The notes: a model not told the origin generated them from the letters alone. DNA of 64,000 nucleotides from Coenobita brevimanus (GCA_032717465.1 CM064681.1:11742235-11806234), one strand, 5' to 3'; shown: positions 9,792 to 22,576, counted from the first letter of the stretch. Numbers and translations are program-made.

Positions 9792-11748
9792 TGAAGAGGT
9801 GAAAAAGGCTGTGGCACAAAAGAAGAAAGCATACAATGAATGGGTGAGAAATAGGGGCGTGGAAGAAGTTGAGAGGCGGAAGAGAGAGTTATATGTGGAA
9901 AGGAAGAGAGAGGTGAAAAGATTAGTAAGAGAGAGTAAGAAGAGAGTGGATGAGGAATTTGGAAGGAATTTGAGTGTAAAGTGGAGGGACTGTAAGAAAA
10001 TGTTCTGGAGAGAAGTGAAAAGAGTAAGACAGGGTGGAAGTGAAGTTAGCAGGGGAGTGAAAGATAAAAATGGTAGATTACTAGTGGAGAAGGGAGAAAA
10101 AGTGAGCAGATGGAGAGAACACTTTAAGGAATTGTTGAACGTAGAGGATGGAAGTAATGCGAGTATAAGTGGCTGGGGAATGGCTGGGAGAAGGAGGGAG
10201 GTGAGAAGACAGGAAGAAATCAGTAGGATAGAAGTTGTGGAAGCAATGAAGAAAGTTAAATCAGGGAAAGCCCCAGGAATTGATGGAGTGTGTGGTGAAA
10301 TGCTGAAGCATGGGGGAGAGATAGTAGTAGAATGGATGTGGAAGATGTGCAGATTGGCCTGGGAGGAAGGTAGAGTCCCGGAGGATTGGAAGTCAGGTAT
10401 AATTATTCCCTTGTACAAAGGAAAAGGGGAAAAAGAAGTTTGTGGTAATCATAGGGGCATTTGTCTTCTTAGTATAATAGGAAAAGTGTATGGTAGGATA
10501 CTTATAGACAGAGTTAGAGAAAGAACAGAGAAATTAGTTGGAGAAGAACAGGGAGGCTTTAGGAAGGGAAGAGGTTGTGTAGATCAGATATTCATTCTTA
10601 GATCTTTAGTGGAAAAGTTTCTAGAGAAGGGAAAGAAGTTGTATGCGGCTTTCATGGATTTGGAGAAAGCATATGACAGGGTGGATAGACAAGGATTGTG
10701 GAAAGTGTTAAGAATATATGGAGTAGATGGGAAGTTGTTGAATGCTGTGAAGAGTATGTACGATGGTGCGAAGGCTGCAGTGCGTGTGGATGGTGAACTA
10801 AGTGAATTTTTCTCTTTGAAAGTTGGTTTGAAACAGGGATGTGTCATGTCTCCATGGTTGTTCAATCTGTACATGGATGGGGTAATAAAAGAGGTACAAG
10901 GTAGGGTAGTGGATGTTGGAGTGGCCCTGGTGAGAGAGGATAGTGTTTGGAAACTCCCTGTACTGTTGTTTGCAGATGATACTGTGTTGTTGAGTGAAGA
11001 TGAAGGGGAGCTGCAAGGCTTGGTGGATGAGTTTGAGAGAGTGTGTAAGAAACGGAACCTAAAGGTGAATGTAGGGAAGAGTAAAGTGATGGTCTTTGAG
11101 AGAGGTGAAGTTAGTGAATGTACAGCGAGGTTAGATGGTGAGGAATTGGAAAATGTGAGAACGTTTAAGTATTTGGGTAGTGTGATGAGTAAGGATGGAG
11201 GTTTGGAGGGTGAAGTGCTTGAAAGGGTACAGCAGGGAAGAAAGGTTGCTGGTTCCTTGAAAGCAGTGATAAGAAACAGGGAAGTGAGCATGGAAGTGAA
11301 AAAGTTACTACATGACAGTATTGTGATACCAACTCTAACGTACGGAAGTGAAGCTTGGACATTGTTGGAAGGACACAAGTCAAGAGTGAGAGCAGTGGAA
11401 ATGAGTTATTTAAGAGGAGCCTGTGGAGTCACGTGGAGAGACAGGCTGACGAATGAGGATATAAAGGAGCGTTGTGGTGTGGATGTGGATGTGATAGGAA
11501 GCGTTATGAGGAACACACTGAGGTGGTTTGGCCATGTGGAGAGGATGGAGGGTGAGAGACTGACGAAGAGAGTGTATGTGAGTGAGGTGGAGGGGGGAAG
11601 AGGGAGGGGGAGGCCGAGGATGAGATGGAGGGATGGGGTGGAGAGGTATATGAGAGAGGGGGGTGTGAGTTGGGAGCAGGGCAGTGAAATGGCGGGGGAC
11701 AGGGCGACTTGGAGGCGATTTGTTTGTGGCCACCCCAAACGGGATTGA
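9780..11748 (+). CDS. RTE-type reverse transcriptase
   Basis: About 655 codons are open from the frameshift region to TGA at 11748; an upstream in-frame stretch back to 9658 is not homologous. Domains in order: TAWWTEEVKKAV linker, KSGKAPGIDGVCGEML, IIPLYKGKGEKEVCGNHRGI, FRKGRGCVDQIFILRSL, FMDLEKAYDRVDR, GLKQGCVMSPWLFNLYMDGV, catalytic FADD at 10969-10980 (LLFADDTVLL), then RWFGHVERMEGERL and RGRGRPRMRWRDGVERY at the C-terminus, and a closing CGHPKRD. This closely follows RTE-like reverse transcriptases, which copy element RNA at a nick made by the endonuclease. It is the best-preserved coding sequence in the window. Confidence 0.92.
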
Positions 11749-11790
11749 GGCGTCTGGCAATAGATAGATAGATAGATAGTAGCATAAAAT

Positions 11791-11957
11791 TCACTCTGGA
11801 AAATCACATTAAAAAGAATAATAATTAAATGTCCTCCCAAACACACCGGCCCCGTTCATAAAAACCTTTGCCACTTACGGGATCAGCTGATGCAGTGTAA
11901 ACAAACCCAGTGTGTATAGTAAATATAAACACGTGGCATGACACAGCGCTAATGAAT

Positions 11958-12013
<56 letters not shown>

Positions 12014-12055
12014 TATAGATGAGAGAGAGAGAGAGAGAGAGAGAGTCAAAGCCAA
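11791..12055. repeat. Unique flank with (CA)n and (GA)n arrays
   Basis: (CA)n runs at 11959-12010 (26 repeats) and (GA)n at 12021-12045. The rest is unremarkable. Confidence 0.9.
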
Positions 12056-12152
12056 ACTGTTTACCTAAATAAGAACAAATCAAAATAACTGCAAATGAAA
12101 AGTGCGCAATGAACGTACTGTATATTTTTGAGAGGTTGTTGAAAAAATTATT

Positions 12153-12155
<3 letters not shown>

Positions 12156-12235
<80 letters not shown>
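12156..12235. repeat. (TG)n microsatellite, about 40 repeats
   Basis: An uninterrupted GT/TG array of 80 bp. Confidence 0.97.
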
Positions 12236-12237
<2 letters not shown>

Positions 12238-12409
12238 ATCAGATAACAAATTTCCTATATACTAAACGCACAGGCACATTACCAAGCCTATGCATACATC
12301 CATCCATACATACAAACATACTGTACATACATGCCACCTGTGTGTGTACGTAAATTCACCTGTATGTAAATTTACAGGAACCATTTCGAAAATTTTTGAA
12401 AAAATGTGT

Positions 12410-12765
12410 GTGAGGGAAGAGGCAGGTTTGGGATGAGGAGACCAGCCATTGTTGAGGTGAGGAGAGGGGGGAGAGGAGAGGAGAGAAGAGGAGGCTCGGA
12501 GAGGGGAAGTAAAGAGAAGAAAGGAATGGAGGGGAGGAGAGAATAGCAGAGGAATGGTGGAAAGAACAGGGATGAGAAAAGAGGAGAAAAAGCCAAGAGG
12601 GAAGAGAAGACACGGAAGACAGATGTAAGGAGGGGAGAGGAGGGAAGAGAGAGGAAGTGAGAGGAGAGACGATGGGAGAGAAGTGACAAAAATGAGAAAA
12701 GCGGGTGGGAGGGGGGGAAGAGAAGATAGAACGGAGAAGAAAGGAAGAGAGTGGAAAGAACAGAA
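12410..12765. repeat. Purine-rich tract
   Basis: About 350 bp of plus-strand A and G with GAGGAGAGG motifs. The opposite-strand frames, rich in Ser, Leu, Phe and Pro, are composition artefacts. Confidence 0.85.
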
Positions 12766-12769
12766 TAAC

Positions 12770-13180
12770 ACAAAGTAAATATTTGTTCAATTCAGAGAAA
12801 TCCAAACACTGAGAGGCTTCATAAACAAACCTATTTCTGTTCAAGCAGGAGATATTTTAGTCTGCCAAGGCTTGTAAAACTAAATGGTGTAGTGTTTTTC
12901 TAAGGCTAATTGGTAGGTGTATCAGCGTCAGGGAAAGGGTTACTTGAGATGCTATAGGAAGGCTTTTACTGCTGGTATTTGTCTCCGTTGAAGCCAATAT
13001 TGTGGTGTTGGCCTTAATAAAATACCCAAACCCACCCACAGCAGCCAAAGGGTTCAATGCGTGTCAAGTGATAATTACATTCAGCCAGCCATCAAAGCCA
13101 GGGATTATAATTGTCATAATATAATCCTAGCAATAATTTAAGGCCTGATCTGACACCATGTAATTATCACTGAGTTTATA
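12770..13180. other. No feature recognised
   Basis: Mixed unique sequence. AAAGGGTTCAATGCGTG near 13046 weakly resembles the CCCTTCA motif of the foldback family but has no partner arm. Confidence 0.4.
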
Positions 13181-13290
13181 CCATCACACCTCAGGGATAA
13201 CACCTGCACCGAATAATACCCCACCATAATTAACACCATCACACCTCAGGGATAACACCTGCACCGAATAATACCCCACCATACTTAACA
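13181..13290. repeat. 55-bp tandem duplication
   Basis: The unit starting CCATCACACCTCAGGGATAA occurs at 13181 and again at 13236, differing at only a base or so. Confidence 0.9.
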
Positions 13291-13349
13291 CCTTAACTAC
13301 GCTAATACCTTGGGGTTAATTACAGGTGTTGCAGGTGACCTACTTAAGT

Positions 13350-13447
13350 TTAACCCCTTCATTACCATCACGTTTTCCTTAGTGTATTATGTTTTGTATT
13401 ATTTGTTGTCTCCTGACGATGATATTAAGCTTAGGAGAGGTTTTTCG

Positions 13448-13500
<53 letters not shown>

Positions 13501-13599
13501 AAATCTAACATGCCTAGTTTGAAAAGTATCTCCTAAGCCGAACAAACTCATCTGCAGGAATAAGAATACCAACACACGTCATTGGACTGAAGGGGTTAA
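13350..13599. mobile_element. TTAA-flanked foldback/MITE element, piggyBac-like ends
   Basis: The left end reads TTAACCCCTTCA and the right end, reverse-complemented, also reads TTAACCCCTTCA, followed in both by a (A)TGACGT/TCACGT motif. Deeper in each arm GCTTAGGAGA plus TTTTC recurs in inverted orientation (13431-13449 against 13519-13538), so the arms extend about 100 bp. A (GA)n array at 13450-13498 sits at the centre. TTAA at both borders is the duplication left by piggyBac-superfamily transposases. No transposase frame is present, so the element would need one in trans. Partial relatives occur at 5124, 41086 and 41322. Confidence 0.6.
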
Positions 13600-13734
13600 G
13601 ACACTCTCAATTAGGCAGGCCAAGCTCTCAATTAAGCAGGCTAAGTATGTTGTGTGTATGGACGGTACGGTATTAGCGTCCAATTGGTGACAAGTGAAGG
13701 TGTGGTGAAATTTGGTGCACGCAGGAGTACTGGG

Positions 13735-13965
13735 TGACCAAGGTGGGGTGAGATGAGTGGAGTAGGAAGGTGGAGTGAGTGGGGTGGAGTGAGAGGTGTA
13801 GTGTGAGAGGGGTGGGGTGACATGCATGAGACGAATGGGGTGGGGTGGGGTTTGAGGTGTAGTGTGAGAGGGGTGGGGTGAGATGCATGAGACGAATGGG
13901 GCGGCGCGCGGTGGAGTGGGGTGAGAGGGGTGGTAGGGGGTGAGTATGGTGGGTAAAGCGTCCCC
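13735..13965. repeat. G-rich degenerate repeat with 61-bp duplication
   Basis: GGTGTAGTGTGAGAGGGGTG occurs near 13794 and again near 13855, each followed by ATGCATGAGACGAATGGGG. The surroundings are GGGGTG-rich. Confidence 0.85.
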
Positions 13966-14011
13966 TGGCCAGGAAGTAACTCGACTCTCACGTAGGAACT
14001 GTTGACTTTTC

Positions 14012-14112
<101 letters not shown>

Positions 14113-14297
14113 CCATTCCCACACATTTCCACCCTTCCTGTCATTTCGTCTGTCTCCCTATCTGCCTGTCTGTCTATGTCAGTCTGCCTATCTGTCTGTC
14201 TGTGTATGTCAACTTCGCCGTGCTGTACTGAGCTGTTACATCAATGATGGTGTTATTTAAGGGTTACTCTCTCTCCCTCTCTCTCTCTCTCTCTCTC

Positions 14298-14680
14298 ATC
14301 CCCCAACATTCATCAGCCACATCTACTGTACATACACACAATGCAAATAATTATCCTCAAAACAGGTACCATTCCTGTATAAGACAATATATCAGCATGT
14401 ATTCAGTAGAGACGGTGGCTGTTAATGCCTAAGCGGTGACAGGGAACGGTGTGTGGCGCCATCTGCAGCGTGTACGAAACTGATAGGCCTTAGGGCACGA
14501 ACTGTACGGAGTCGAATACATTAAAAAAAATATTGTACACATTTCACCAAAGCAGAATTGTTATAGTTTTAGGTGTCCTTTTAACATCTTCCCTTCCTAA
14601 AAATAAATCGAGTGTTAATTAATAATTCCCCGCCATGGCTGACCTGATAATATACTGCACTGTTTCAACCCGCCGGCATT
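14298..14680. other. No feature recognised
   Basis: AT-rich unique sequence without ORF or repeat support. Confidence 0.5.
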
Positions 14681-14681
14681 A

Positions 14682-15128
14682 CTTTCAGCACGGAAGACAC
14701 ATTTGGCACTGATATAACCTTCAGCACGGCAGACACATTTGGTAACCTTCAGCACGGCAGACACGTTCGGCGCTGAGATATAACCTTCAGCACGGCAGAC
14801 ACATTTGGCACTGAGATATAACCTTCAGCACGGCAGACACATTTGGCACTAAGATATAACCTTCAGCAGGGCAGACACATTTGGCACTGAGATATAACCT
14901 TCAGCACGGCAGACACATTTGACACTGAGATATAACCTTCAGCACGGCAGACACATTTGGCACTGAGATATAACCTTCAGCACGGCAGACACATTTGGCA
15001 CTGAGATATAACCTTCAGCACGGCAGACACATTTGGCACTGAGATATAACCTTCAGCACGGCAGACATTTGGCACTGAGATATAACCTTCAGCACGGCAG
15101 ACACATTTGGCACTGAGATATAACCTTC
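14682..15128. repeat. 38-bp minisatellite, about 11-12 copies
   Basis: The unit with AACCTTCAGCACGGCAGACA followed by CATTTGGCACTGAGATAT repeats every 38 bp, with shorter variants at about 14725 and 15060. Confidence 0.93.
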
Positions 15129-15535
15129 AATAACCTCTGTATTATACAACACGTGGCCTCTGGGCTGGAGAAAATCGTCTGAGGACAGCAGGAATAACTG
15201 ATGACCTACTGTGGCAGAATGGGTTAAACTCAACATAAAAATATATCTACAGAACGAGTGAAGGTTATTTTCGTGTGACGATATTCCAATAGTAATCTGA
15301 GATGTCTGTTTGTATTTCAAGAGGCATAAGAAATTCCTAGCAATTCTTCCTCAGCGATTTATTTTGTAAATAACTGCATAATATTCTCTTGAATGTTACT
15401 GACACCATCATAATATCGACATCGCTTCCATCAACAACGTACAAGAGGATACTGAAGTGTTGGGTGCAGAATAAATCGGAAAAAAGGATGTATTACGGAC
15501 TCTCCTAAACCACTCACAGTAAGGTTGTAATCCTG
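15129..15535. other. No feature recognised
   Basis: Unique AT-rich sequence between two minisatellites. Confidence 0.5.
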
Positions 15536-15537
15536 TT

Positions 15538-15992
15538 CCCCCTGGGCCTGTCACTAACCCAAACCCTCCTTACACTGTAACCCTGGCTCTGTCACTAACC
15601 CAAGCCATCCTTACACTGTAACCCTGGCCCTGTCACTAATCCATGCCCTCCTTACAGTCACCCTGGCCCTGTCACTAACCCATGCCCTCCTTACACTGTC
15701 ACCCTGGCCCTGTCACTAACCCAAGCCATCCTTACGATGTCACCCTGTCCCTGTCACTAACCTAAGCCATCCTTACACTGTCACCCTGGCCCTGTCACTA
15801 ACCCAAGCCATCCTTACACTGTCACCCTGTCCCTGTCACTAACCTAAGCCATCCTTACACTGTCACCCTGGCCCTGTTACTAACCCAAGCCATCCTTACA
15901 CTGTCACCCTGTCCCTGTCACTAACCTAAGCCATCCTTACACTGTCACCCTGGCCCTGTTACTAACCCAAGACCTCCTTACACTGTCAACAT
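15538..15992. repeat. 41-bp minisatellite with 82-bp higher-order dimer
   Basis: Units of about 41 bp (CCTTACACTGTCACCCTGGC then CCTGTCACTAACCCAAGCCAT) run for about 11 copies. In the right half GGCCCTGTTACTAACCCAAG and GTCCCTGTCACTAACCTAAG versions alternate, so the more recent amplification unit is 82 bp. Confidence 0.9.
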
Positions 15993-16079
15993 CGCACGGC
16001 TTTTCACTCTGCTGCTTTAGTATGACTGACCACGTTCACGAAAGACAGGACTGACGACATGACATTTGTGGATGACAAT

Positions 16080-16400
16080 ACAGTGTGTAGGAGAGTGTAG
16101 GTGTGGTGTGTAGGGATTAGGTGGGTGCAGTGTGTAGGGAGAGGGTGTTGTGTGGTGTGTAGGGAGAGGGTGGGTGTGGTGTGTAGGGAGAGAGATGGGC
16201 GTGGTTTGAAGGGAGAGGGGTGGGTGTGGTGTGTAGGGAGAGGGGTGGGTGTGGTGTGTAGGGAGAAGGTGGGTGTGGTGTGTAGGGAGGGGGTAGGTGT
16301 GGTGTGTAGGGAGAGGGTGGGTGTGGTTTGAAGGGAAAGGGGTGGATGTGGTGTGTACGGAGAGGGTGGGTGTGGTGTGGTGTGTAGGACGGTTGGGAGA
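16080..16400. repeat. G-rich minisatellite (about 27-31 bp)
   Basis: Units of the form GGTGTGGTGTGTAGGGAGAG recur with small length changes, giving long open frames on both strands that are repeat translations. Confidence 0.88.
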
Positions 16401-16599
16401 GAGGGGACACACACATCACACAGCATGCAGAATGTGTGTACCAATACTGCAACTGCAATAAACCCTACCGTAACGATCACTGACACTTGAGAAAGCTGTC
16501 ACACACACTACCATCAACACACCTGTAACACACACACAAACACACACACAGCTGAATATTATAAGCCAGCATCATGCACTTCAAACCGAATATGGGAGA

Positions 16600-17000
16600 G
16601 GGATGAGACGTAGCGGGAGAAAGGAGGGAATAAAGGGTGGAGGGAGTGAGGGAGGTGGTGACGAAAGGTGAAGGACTGTGTTATGGTACGGCGAGAGGAA
16701 TGGTGTGGTGGCGTGAGGGGAGAGGTGTGGTGTGGTGTAATGAGGTGAGAGGTGTGGTGTGGTGCAGTGCGGTGAGGTGTGGTGTAGTGTAGTGTAGTGT
16801 AGTGCGGTGAGGTGTGGTGTGGTGTGGTGTGGTGTGGTGTGGTGTGGTGCGGAGGTATGGTGGTATGGTGTGGTGTGGTGTAGTGTGGTGTAGTGTGGTG
16901 TGGTGTGGTGTAGTGTGGTGTGGTGTGGTGTAGTGTGGTGTGGTGTGGTGTAGTGCGGTGTGGTGTGGTGTGGTGTGGTGTGGTGTGGTGTGGTGTGCCA
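16600..17000. repeat. Purine patch and (GTGTG)-type pentanucleotide array
   Basis: After a GGA-rich patch (16600-16670), TGGTG pentamers dominate from about 16700 to 17000 with TAGTG variants. It translates as His/Thr/Pro-rich frames on the minus strand. Confidence 0.9.
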
Positions 17001-17074
17001 GTCTTTCCACATCAATTATTCCAGTAAAGTTGACAGCGACGACGCGATCGATTATTAGGACATTTGAGACATGG

Positions 17075-17660
17075 CGACAGGGAGGGGGGGGGGGAAGGGA
17101 GAGAGAGAGAAAGGTGGGAAAGTGGAAGGATGGGGAGTGGAGGAAGAATGGAAAGGGATTGAAGTAAGGGCAAAGAGGAGTGGGAGTGATAAAGGGAAGA
17201 GAGGAAGAGGCAGTAGGGGCGAGGGAGGCTGGAAGAGGGAAGAGTAGGAGGAAAGGACGGAGAGAAAAGGGAGGAAAATGGAGAAGGCAGCTGGAAAGGG
17301 AGAGAGAAGTGTGGAAGGGAAACTGAAAACTGCTGGGGAGATCAAAGCGAAGGGAAAGGGATGAGAGTTAGGTTAGGGGAAGGATGTACAGGGAGAAGGA
17401 ATGGAAGAAGAGAGGGAGGAGAAAGAAAGAGCAACAAAGAGGAAAGATGGGGAGAAGGAGGGAGAAGAAAGGGGTGGGTCAGATGGATATAAATAAAAAG
17501 GGGAGAGAGGGTAGCGATGAGGGAGAAGGATAGGGAACGCACTGAGGAGAGGAAGGAAAGGAAGGGAAAGGGAGGAGACAAAGACAGGAACAGGGATTGG
17601 GAAGGAATGGGAAGGGTGGGAGGAAAGGGAGAGGTGGAGGGTGTGAAGGGAGGAACCAAA
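17075..17660. repeat. Purine-rich tract (about 0.6 kb)
   Basis: Plus-strand A and G only for most of its length, with a G-run at 17084-17093. No coding evidence. Confidence 0.88.
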
Positions 17661-17699
17661 AATTAGCATATCTTAGCAAATGTCGTGACTCACCACCAC

Positions 17700-17943
17700 A
17701 CCAAACAGGCAGGCAGGCAGGCAGGTGGGTGGGTAGGTGGATGAGTGGTTAGATAGGTAGGTACAAACAACGGAAGGCAGGAAGGCAGGCAAGAAGATAG
17801 ATAGGCTGACAGGAAGGCAGATAGAAAATGAAAGAGGTGGGAAAGGAGCAAGACAAGGAAGGACTGGGTGAGGCTGGGGGTGGGGGTGGGTGGGAGAGAG
17901 ATGGAGACAGGAGGAGAGAGAAGAGGTGATGGGGGTGATAATG

Positions 17944-17984
<41 letters not shown>

Positions 17985-18020
17985 GAAGAAATGTGTGATG
18001 CTTGTTTACAATATTCTGCC

Positions 18021-18110
<90 letters not shown>
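17700..18110. repeat. (GGCA)/(GGTA) patch, (GA)n and (TG)n arrays
   Basis: AGGC and GGTA tetramers occupy 17705-17830, (GA)n 17951-17979, and an 87-bp (TG)n array 18024-18110. Confidence 0.92.
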
Positions 18111-18111
<1 letters not shown>

Positions 18112-18239
18112 TAAAGCTATACAAGAATGCTGTGTGGTTAATATGTGGTAAATGTGGCTACACTTACACAATTGTGTCGTTATTATTCTGTGGTAAATGT
18201 AACAACAATAATGTGACAATAATACTCTCTTCCTCCTAT

Positions 18240-18620
18240 ACCTCACCCTCACCTAAAGTTGTTCACATCATGAGGGGGTTAATGGTGACAATATTAACAC
18301 TCTCAGGCTCTTATAAGTAACTCTCAGATGAACATAAACTTATGACTTTAGTTGCGATACAATACCAGCGTTGCTCCCACCATGCGGGGGTTAAACATGA
18401 CAGTATTAACACTCCCAGGCTGGCATCACTGACATCAATAAAACCATGTGGCGCTAACTGATGTAAAATAATAAGAGTTGCGGCCAGCATGAGAGGGGTG
18501 AAAGCTAGCAGTATCGGTGTGCTGTACTAACCACATAAATAATATAATTTATAATACAATATTAGAGTTGTGGCCAGCATGAGGGGGTTAACTGTGTGGT
18601 AAATGTGGTGGTGTTGTGGT
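18240..18620. repeat. Diverged tandem repeat of about 100-120 bp
   Basis: CATGAGGGGGTTAA-type segments recur at about 18270, 18382 (CATGCGGGGGTTAA), 18488 and 18578, associated with AGTATTAACACTC and AGAGTTG(C/T)GGCCAG segments. This looks like about four old copies of one repeat. Confidence 0.65.
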
Positions 18621-18713
18621 GGAACAGCATCTCGGGTGGAGTGTAAAGATTAAGCATACAGGAAAAGGTTTGTTGTGGTGGCGGTAAAATATCAGCAAAT
18701 TTTATATTCCAAC

Positions 18714-19537
<824 letters not shown>

Positions 19538-19613
<76 letters not shown>
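19538..19613. repeat. Compound (CT)n(CA)n microsatellite
   Basis: About 10 bp of CT then 64 bp of CA, followed by a TATA-rich spacer and (GA)n. Confidence 0.97.
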
Positions 19614-19619
<6 letters not shown>

Positions 19620-19655
19620 CATACATAAATGCATTCACACACATACCATACATAC

Positions 19656-21789
19656 AGAGAGAGAGAGAGAGATGGACAGAGAGAGAGAGAGGATGGAGGG
19701 GAGGGGGTCAGACAATAAAGATAGGGAAATTGGCCACAAATTGATGAGGTTGTGTTTCATGTTAATAGCAAGAAGGAAAGAGAAGGAGGGGAGGGAGGCA
19801 GGGAGGGAGGGGAGTAGAAGAGGAAGAGGGAGAAATAGAGTGACGGAAGGGAGAGAAAGTGAAAGAGAAAGGAAGGAAAGAAGTGACGGAGAATAGGGAG
19901 AGAAGAGGAAGGATGAGAGAGGAGATCGGGAGGGGAAGAGAAAGAGGGAAAGGGAAGAGGGAAGGGAAGAGAGGATGTGGTGGCGAGGAAGGGAAAGAGA
20001 GAAGAGGGAGGGGAGGGATGAGAGATGGGGGAGAGAGAAGGGGAAGTAGAAAGAGAGGGGTAGAGCGACGAGGATGAAAAGAGAGGTGGTGAGGGATGAA
20101 TAAGGTAGGGGACGGAAAGTGGATGGAAAAGAGAGGGAGAGAATGGGGAAGAAATATGAAGAGACAAACGTACTGGAGCGAGAGAGAGAGAGAGAGGGGA
20201 GGAAAATAGGTAGGAAAGGGAGGGAATATGGAAGGAAAGAAACGGGGGAAGGAAGGAATAAATAAAATGGTGAGGGAATAAGAGGAACGAACAGAAGGAG
20301 GGAAGGATGGGAGAAGTGAAAGGAAGGCACATGAGACGGATTAAGAGGAATGAAGGAAGACGTAAAGGAGCAAGTGAGAAGGAGGAAAGAGGTAAGGAGG
20401 TGGTGAAGGAGGAGAGAGGGAAGGAGGGAGAAAGATGGATGAATGAGAGGGGTAGTGAGGAAATAAAGGAGAAGGAGGGAAAGGAAGGAGGGGAAAGAGG
20501 ATGTAAGAGGAAGGAAACAGTGAGGAAGAAGTGATGGGGAAGGAGGAAGGAAATGAAATGGAGGGAAAGTGAAAGAAACTGAGGATGAAGAGAGGTGGTG
20601 AGGGAAGATGGGGAAGATGGGAGGGAAGGAGGGGGGAAGGAAAAGGGAGAGGAGATGTAGTGAGAGATTACAAGGAAGGACGGAAGTGGTAAAGGAGTAG
20701 GAAGGAGGTAAAGAGGACAGGGGGAGGAAAGGGGGAGTAGGGGTAAGGAGGTGGTGAGGGAGGAGAGAGAGGGAGAGATTAATGACTGTATGGAAAGAGT
20801 GATGGAAAATTAAGTGGGAAGGAGGAGGAGGAGGGAAGGGAGGGGGGTAAGAAGGAGAGGGAGGGAGGAATGGAATAAGGTGGAGGAAAAGGGATGGGGA
20901 GGGAGTAGGTAGATGGAGAGAAGCAAGTATGAACATCGGAGAAAGGAAGGAAACAGAAGGAAGGGAAAGAGGCAGTGGGAGTAAAGGAAGAGAGAGAAAT
21001 GAATTTAGATGAAAGGGGAGCGGAAGAGTAAGAGAGGGAATGGGAAGGAAGGGGAGATGAGAGATATAATACAACGACTGTGGGGGAAGAGGAGGGGAGG
21101 GAAGGGGAGAGGAAGGGAGATAACAGAAGGAAATGAGAGGAAATATACGATGGAGAGAACAACTGTCAGAGATGAGGGGAGGAGAGGGGAGGCGCGACTG
21201 AAGGGGAGGAGAGAGAGAAGGAAGGGAGAGAGGGAAGGGAGGGAGACGGGAAGAGAGGAAAAGGAAGGCATGGGAAAGAAAGAGAGGAGGAGAGAAAACG
21301 AAAAAAATAAGAGAGAAGATGGGGTGGAAATGAAAGTGGGGAGAGAATGGAAGGGAGGGGAGAAGAGGGGAGGGGAGGGTCATGAATGTAACAGTAAAGA
21401 CAGCGGAATGGATCACAGATTGAAGGGGTGATGCTGGCAATTAATACAGAGGGGAAGAGAGAATTTGAGGGAGGGGAGGGAGACGGGAGAGAGGGGAGAG
21501 AAAGGGATGGGAGTGGGGAAGGAGGGAAAGAGGAAGGGAGAGAGGGAGGGGAAAACCAGAGGGAGGAGAAGGAAGCCCTGAAGGAAAGAGAGAGAAATAT
21601 GAAGGGAGGAAGGGAGAGGAAGAGAAACAGGAAAGAAGGGGCTGAAAGGAAGGGAGGATTACCAGCAAGGGAGATGATTGAAAACAGGGAGAGGAAAAGG
21701 GAGAGACTAGTGAAGGTGAAGGAAAGGAAAGAAGAGGTAATGGAGGAACGAGAGAAGGAGAGAAATGAGACGAGGGAGGAAGAGTAAGT

Positions 21790-21865
<76 letters not shown>

Positions 21866-22543
21866 ATACTGACGGAATGGCATAATTAGAGAGAGAACAA
21901 CTGCCCGATAAGGGAGAGAGAGATTAAAGATAAAGGTGTGAGGGGTGGAGAGGAAAGATAAAGGGAGAGGGAAGGAAGAGAGGAAGAGAAGAGAAGGATG
22001 ATGGGAAGAGGCAGAGGAAGAGAAGGGGAGGGAAGAAGACGGAGAAAAAGGAAGAAGGGAAGGAAGAGGAAGGGAGAAAAGGAAGAGCATGAGTGGGAAG
22101 AAAAAGGAAGGGTACGAGGTTAGGAAAGAAGGGAAGGAGATGGGGAGTGGAGGGGAAAGAAACGGGAGAGTAGGGAAGGGAAAGGGAGGGGAGAAATTGG
22201 AAGGGAAGGGAAGGGAAGGGAAGGGAAGGGAAGGGAAGGGATGGGAAGGGAAGGGAAGGGAAGGGATGCGAAGGGATGCGAAGGGAAGGGAAGGGATGCG
22301 AAGGGATGCGAAGGGATGGGGAGGGAAGGCAAAAGAACGGACGGGAAGGGAAGGGAAGCAAAAGGAAGTAAGGGAGAAATTAGGTTTAGATGGGTCAAGG
22401 AATCAGAATGAGAGGGAGAGAGGAAATGAAAGATGTGACAGACAGAAAATGAGAAGAAATATTAGAGGAACAAGAAGAGGGAAATGAGACAGGGAATAAA
22501 GGAAGATGGATGAGGACATGGATGGAGGGTAGAGAAAAAGAAC

Positions 22544-22576
<33 letters not shown>
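19656..22576. repeat. Giant purine tract (about 2.9 kb)
   Basis: The plus strand is overwhelmingly A and G for 2.9 kb, with GGGAGG, GAAGG and AGGAGA motifs. It contains a (TG)n(GA)n block at 21789-21865 and a (GGGAA)n block with GGGATGCGAA variants at 22201-22318. Continuous open frames on the minus strand (up to 601 codons of Ser, Leu, Pro, Phe) exist because pyrimidine-only codons exclude stops. Polypurine-polypyrimidine mirror-like DNA of this length can adopt triplex structures in vitro. Confidence 0.92.

Larger units (their letters stand above)
8855..11790 (+). mobile_element. 5'-truncated RTE-type retrotransposon with 13-bp TSD
   Basis: The 13-bp repeat AGTAGCATAAAAT occurs at 8855-8867 and again at 11778-11790, exactly bracketing the element. 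The body (8868-11777) starts inside the endonuclease domain, contains the whole reverse transcriptase and ends in (ATAG)n at about 11759-11777, the short tandem 3' tail typical of RTE elements. A second copy of the 3' part lies at 58621-59904 on the minus strand. The intact TSD and near-complete frames indicate a young insertion. Confidence 0.92.

Noticed and set aside
9597..10418. Long minus-strand frames opposite the RTE reverse transcriptases (also 10584-11378 and 59020-59757)
   Set aside because: Shadows of the purine-rich coding strand; no homology of their own.
19635..21440. 601-codon minus-strand open frame
   Set aside because: It lies in a pyrimidine-only strand where stop codons cannot easily occur. 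Composition is Ser, Leu, Pro and Phe with no domain.
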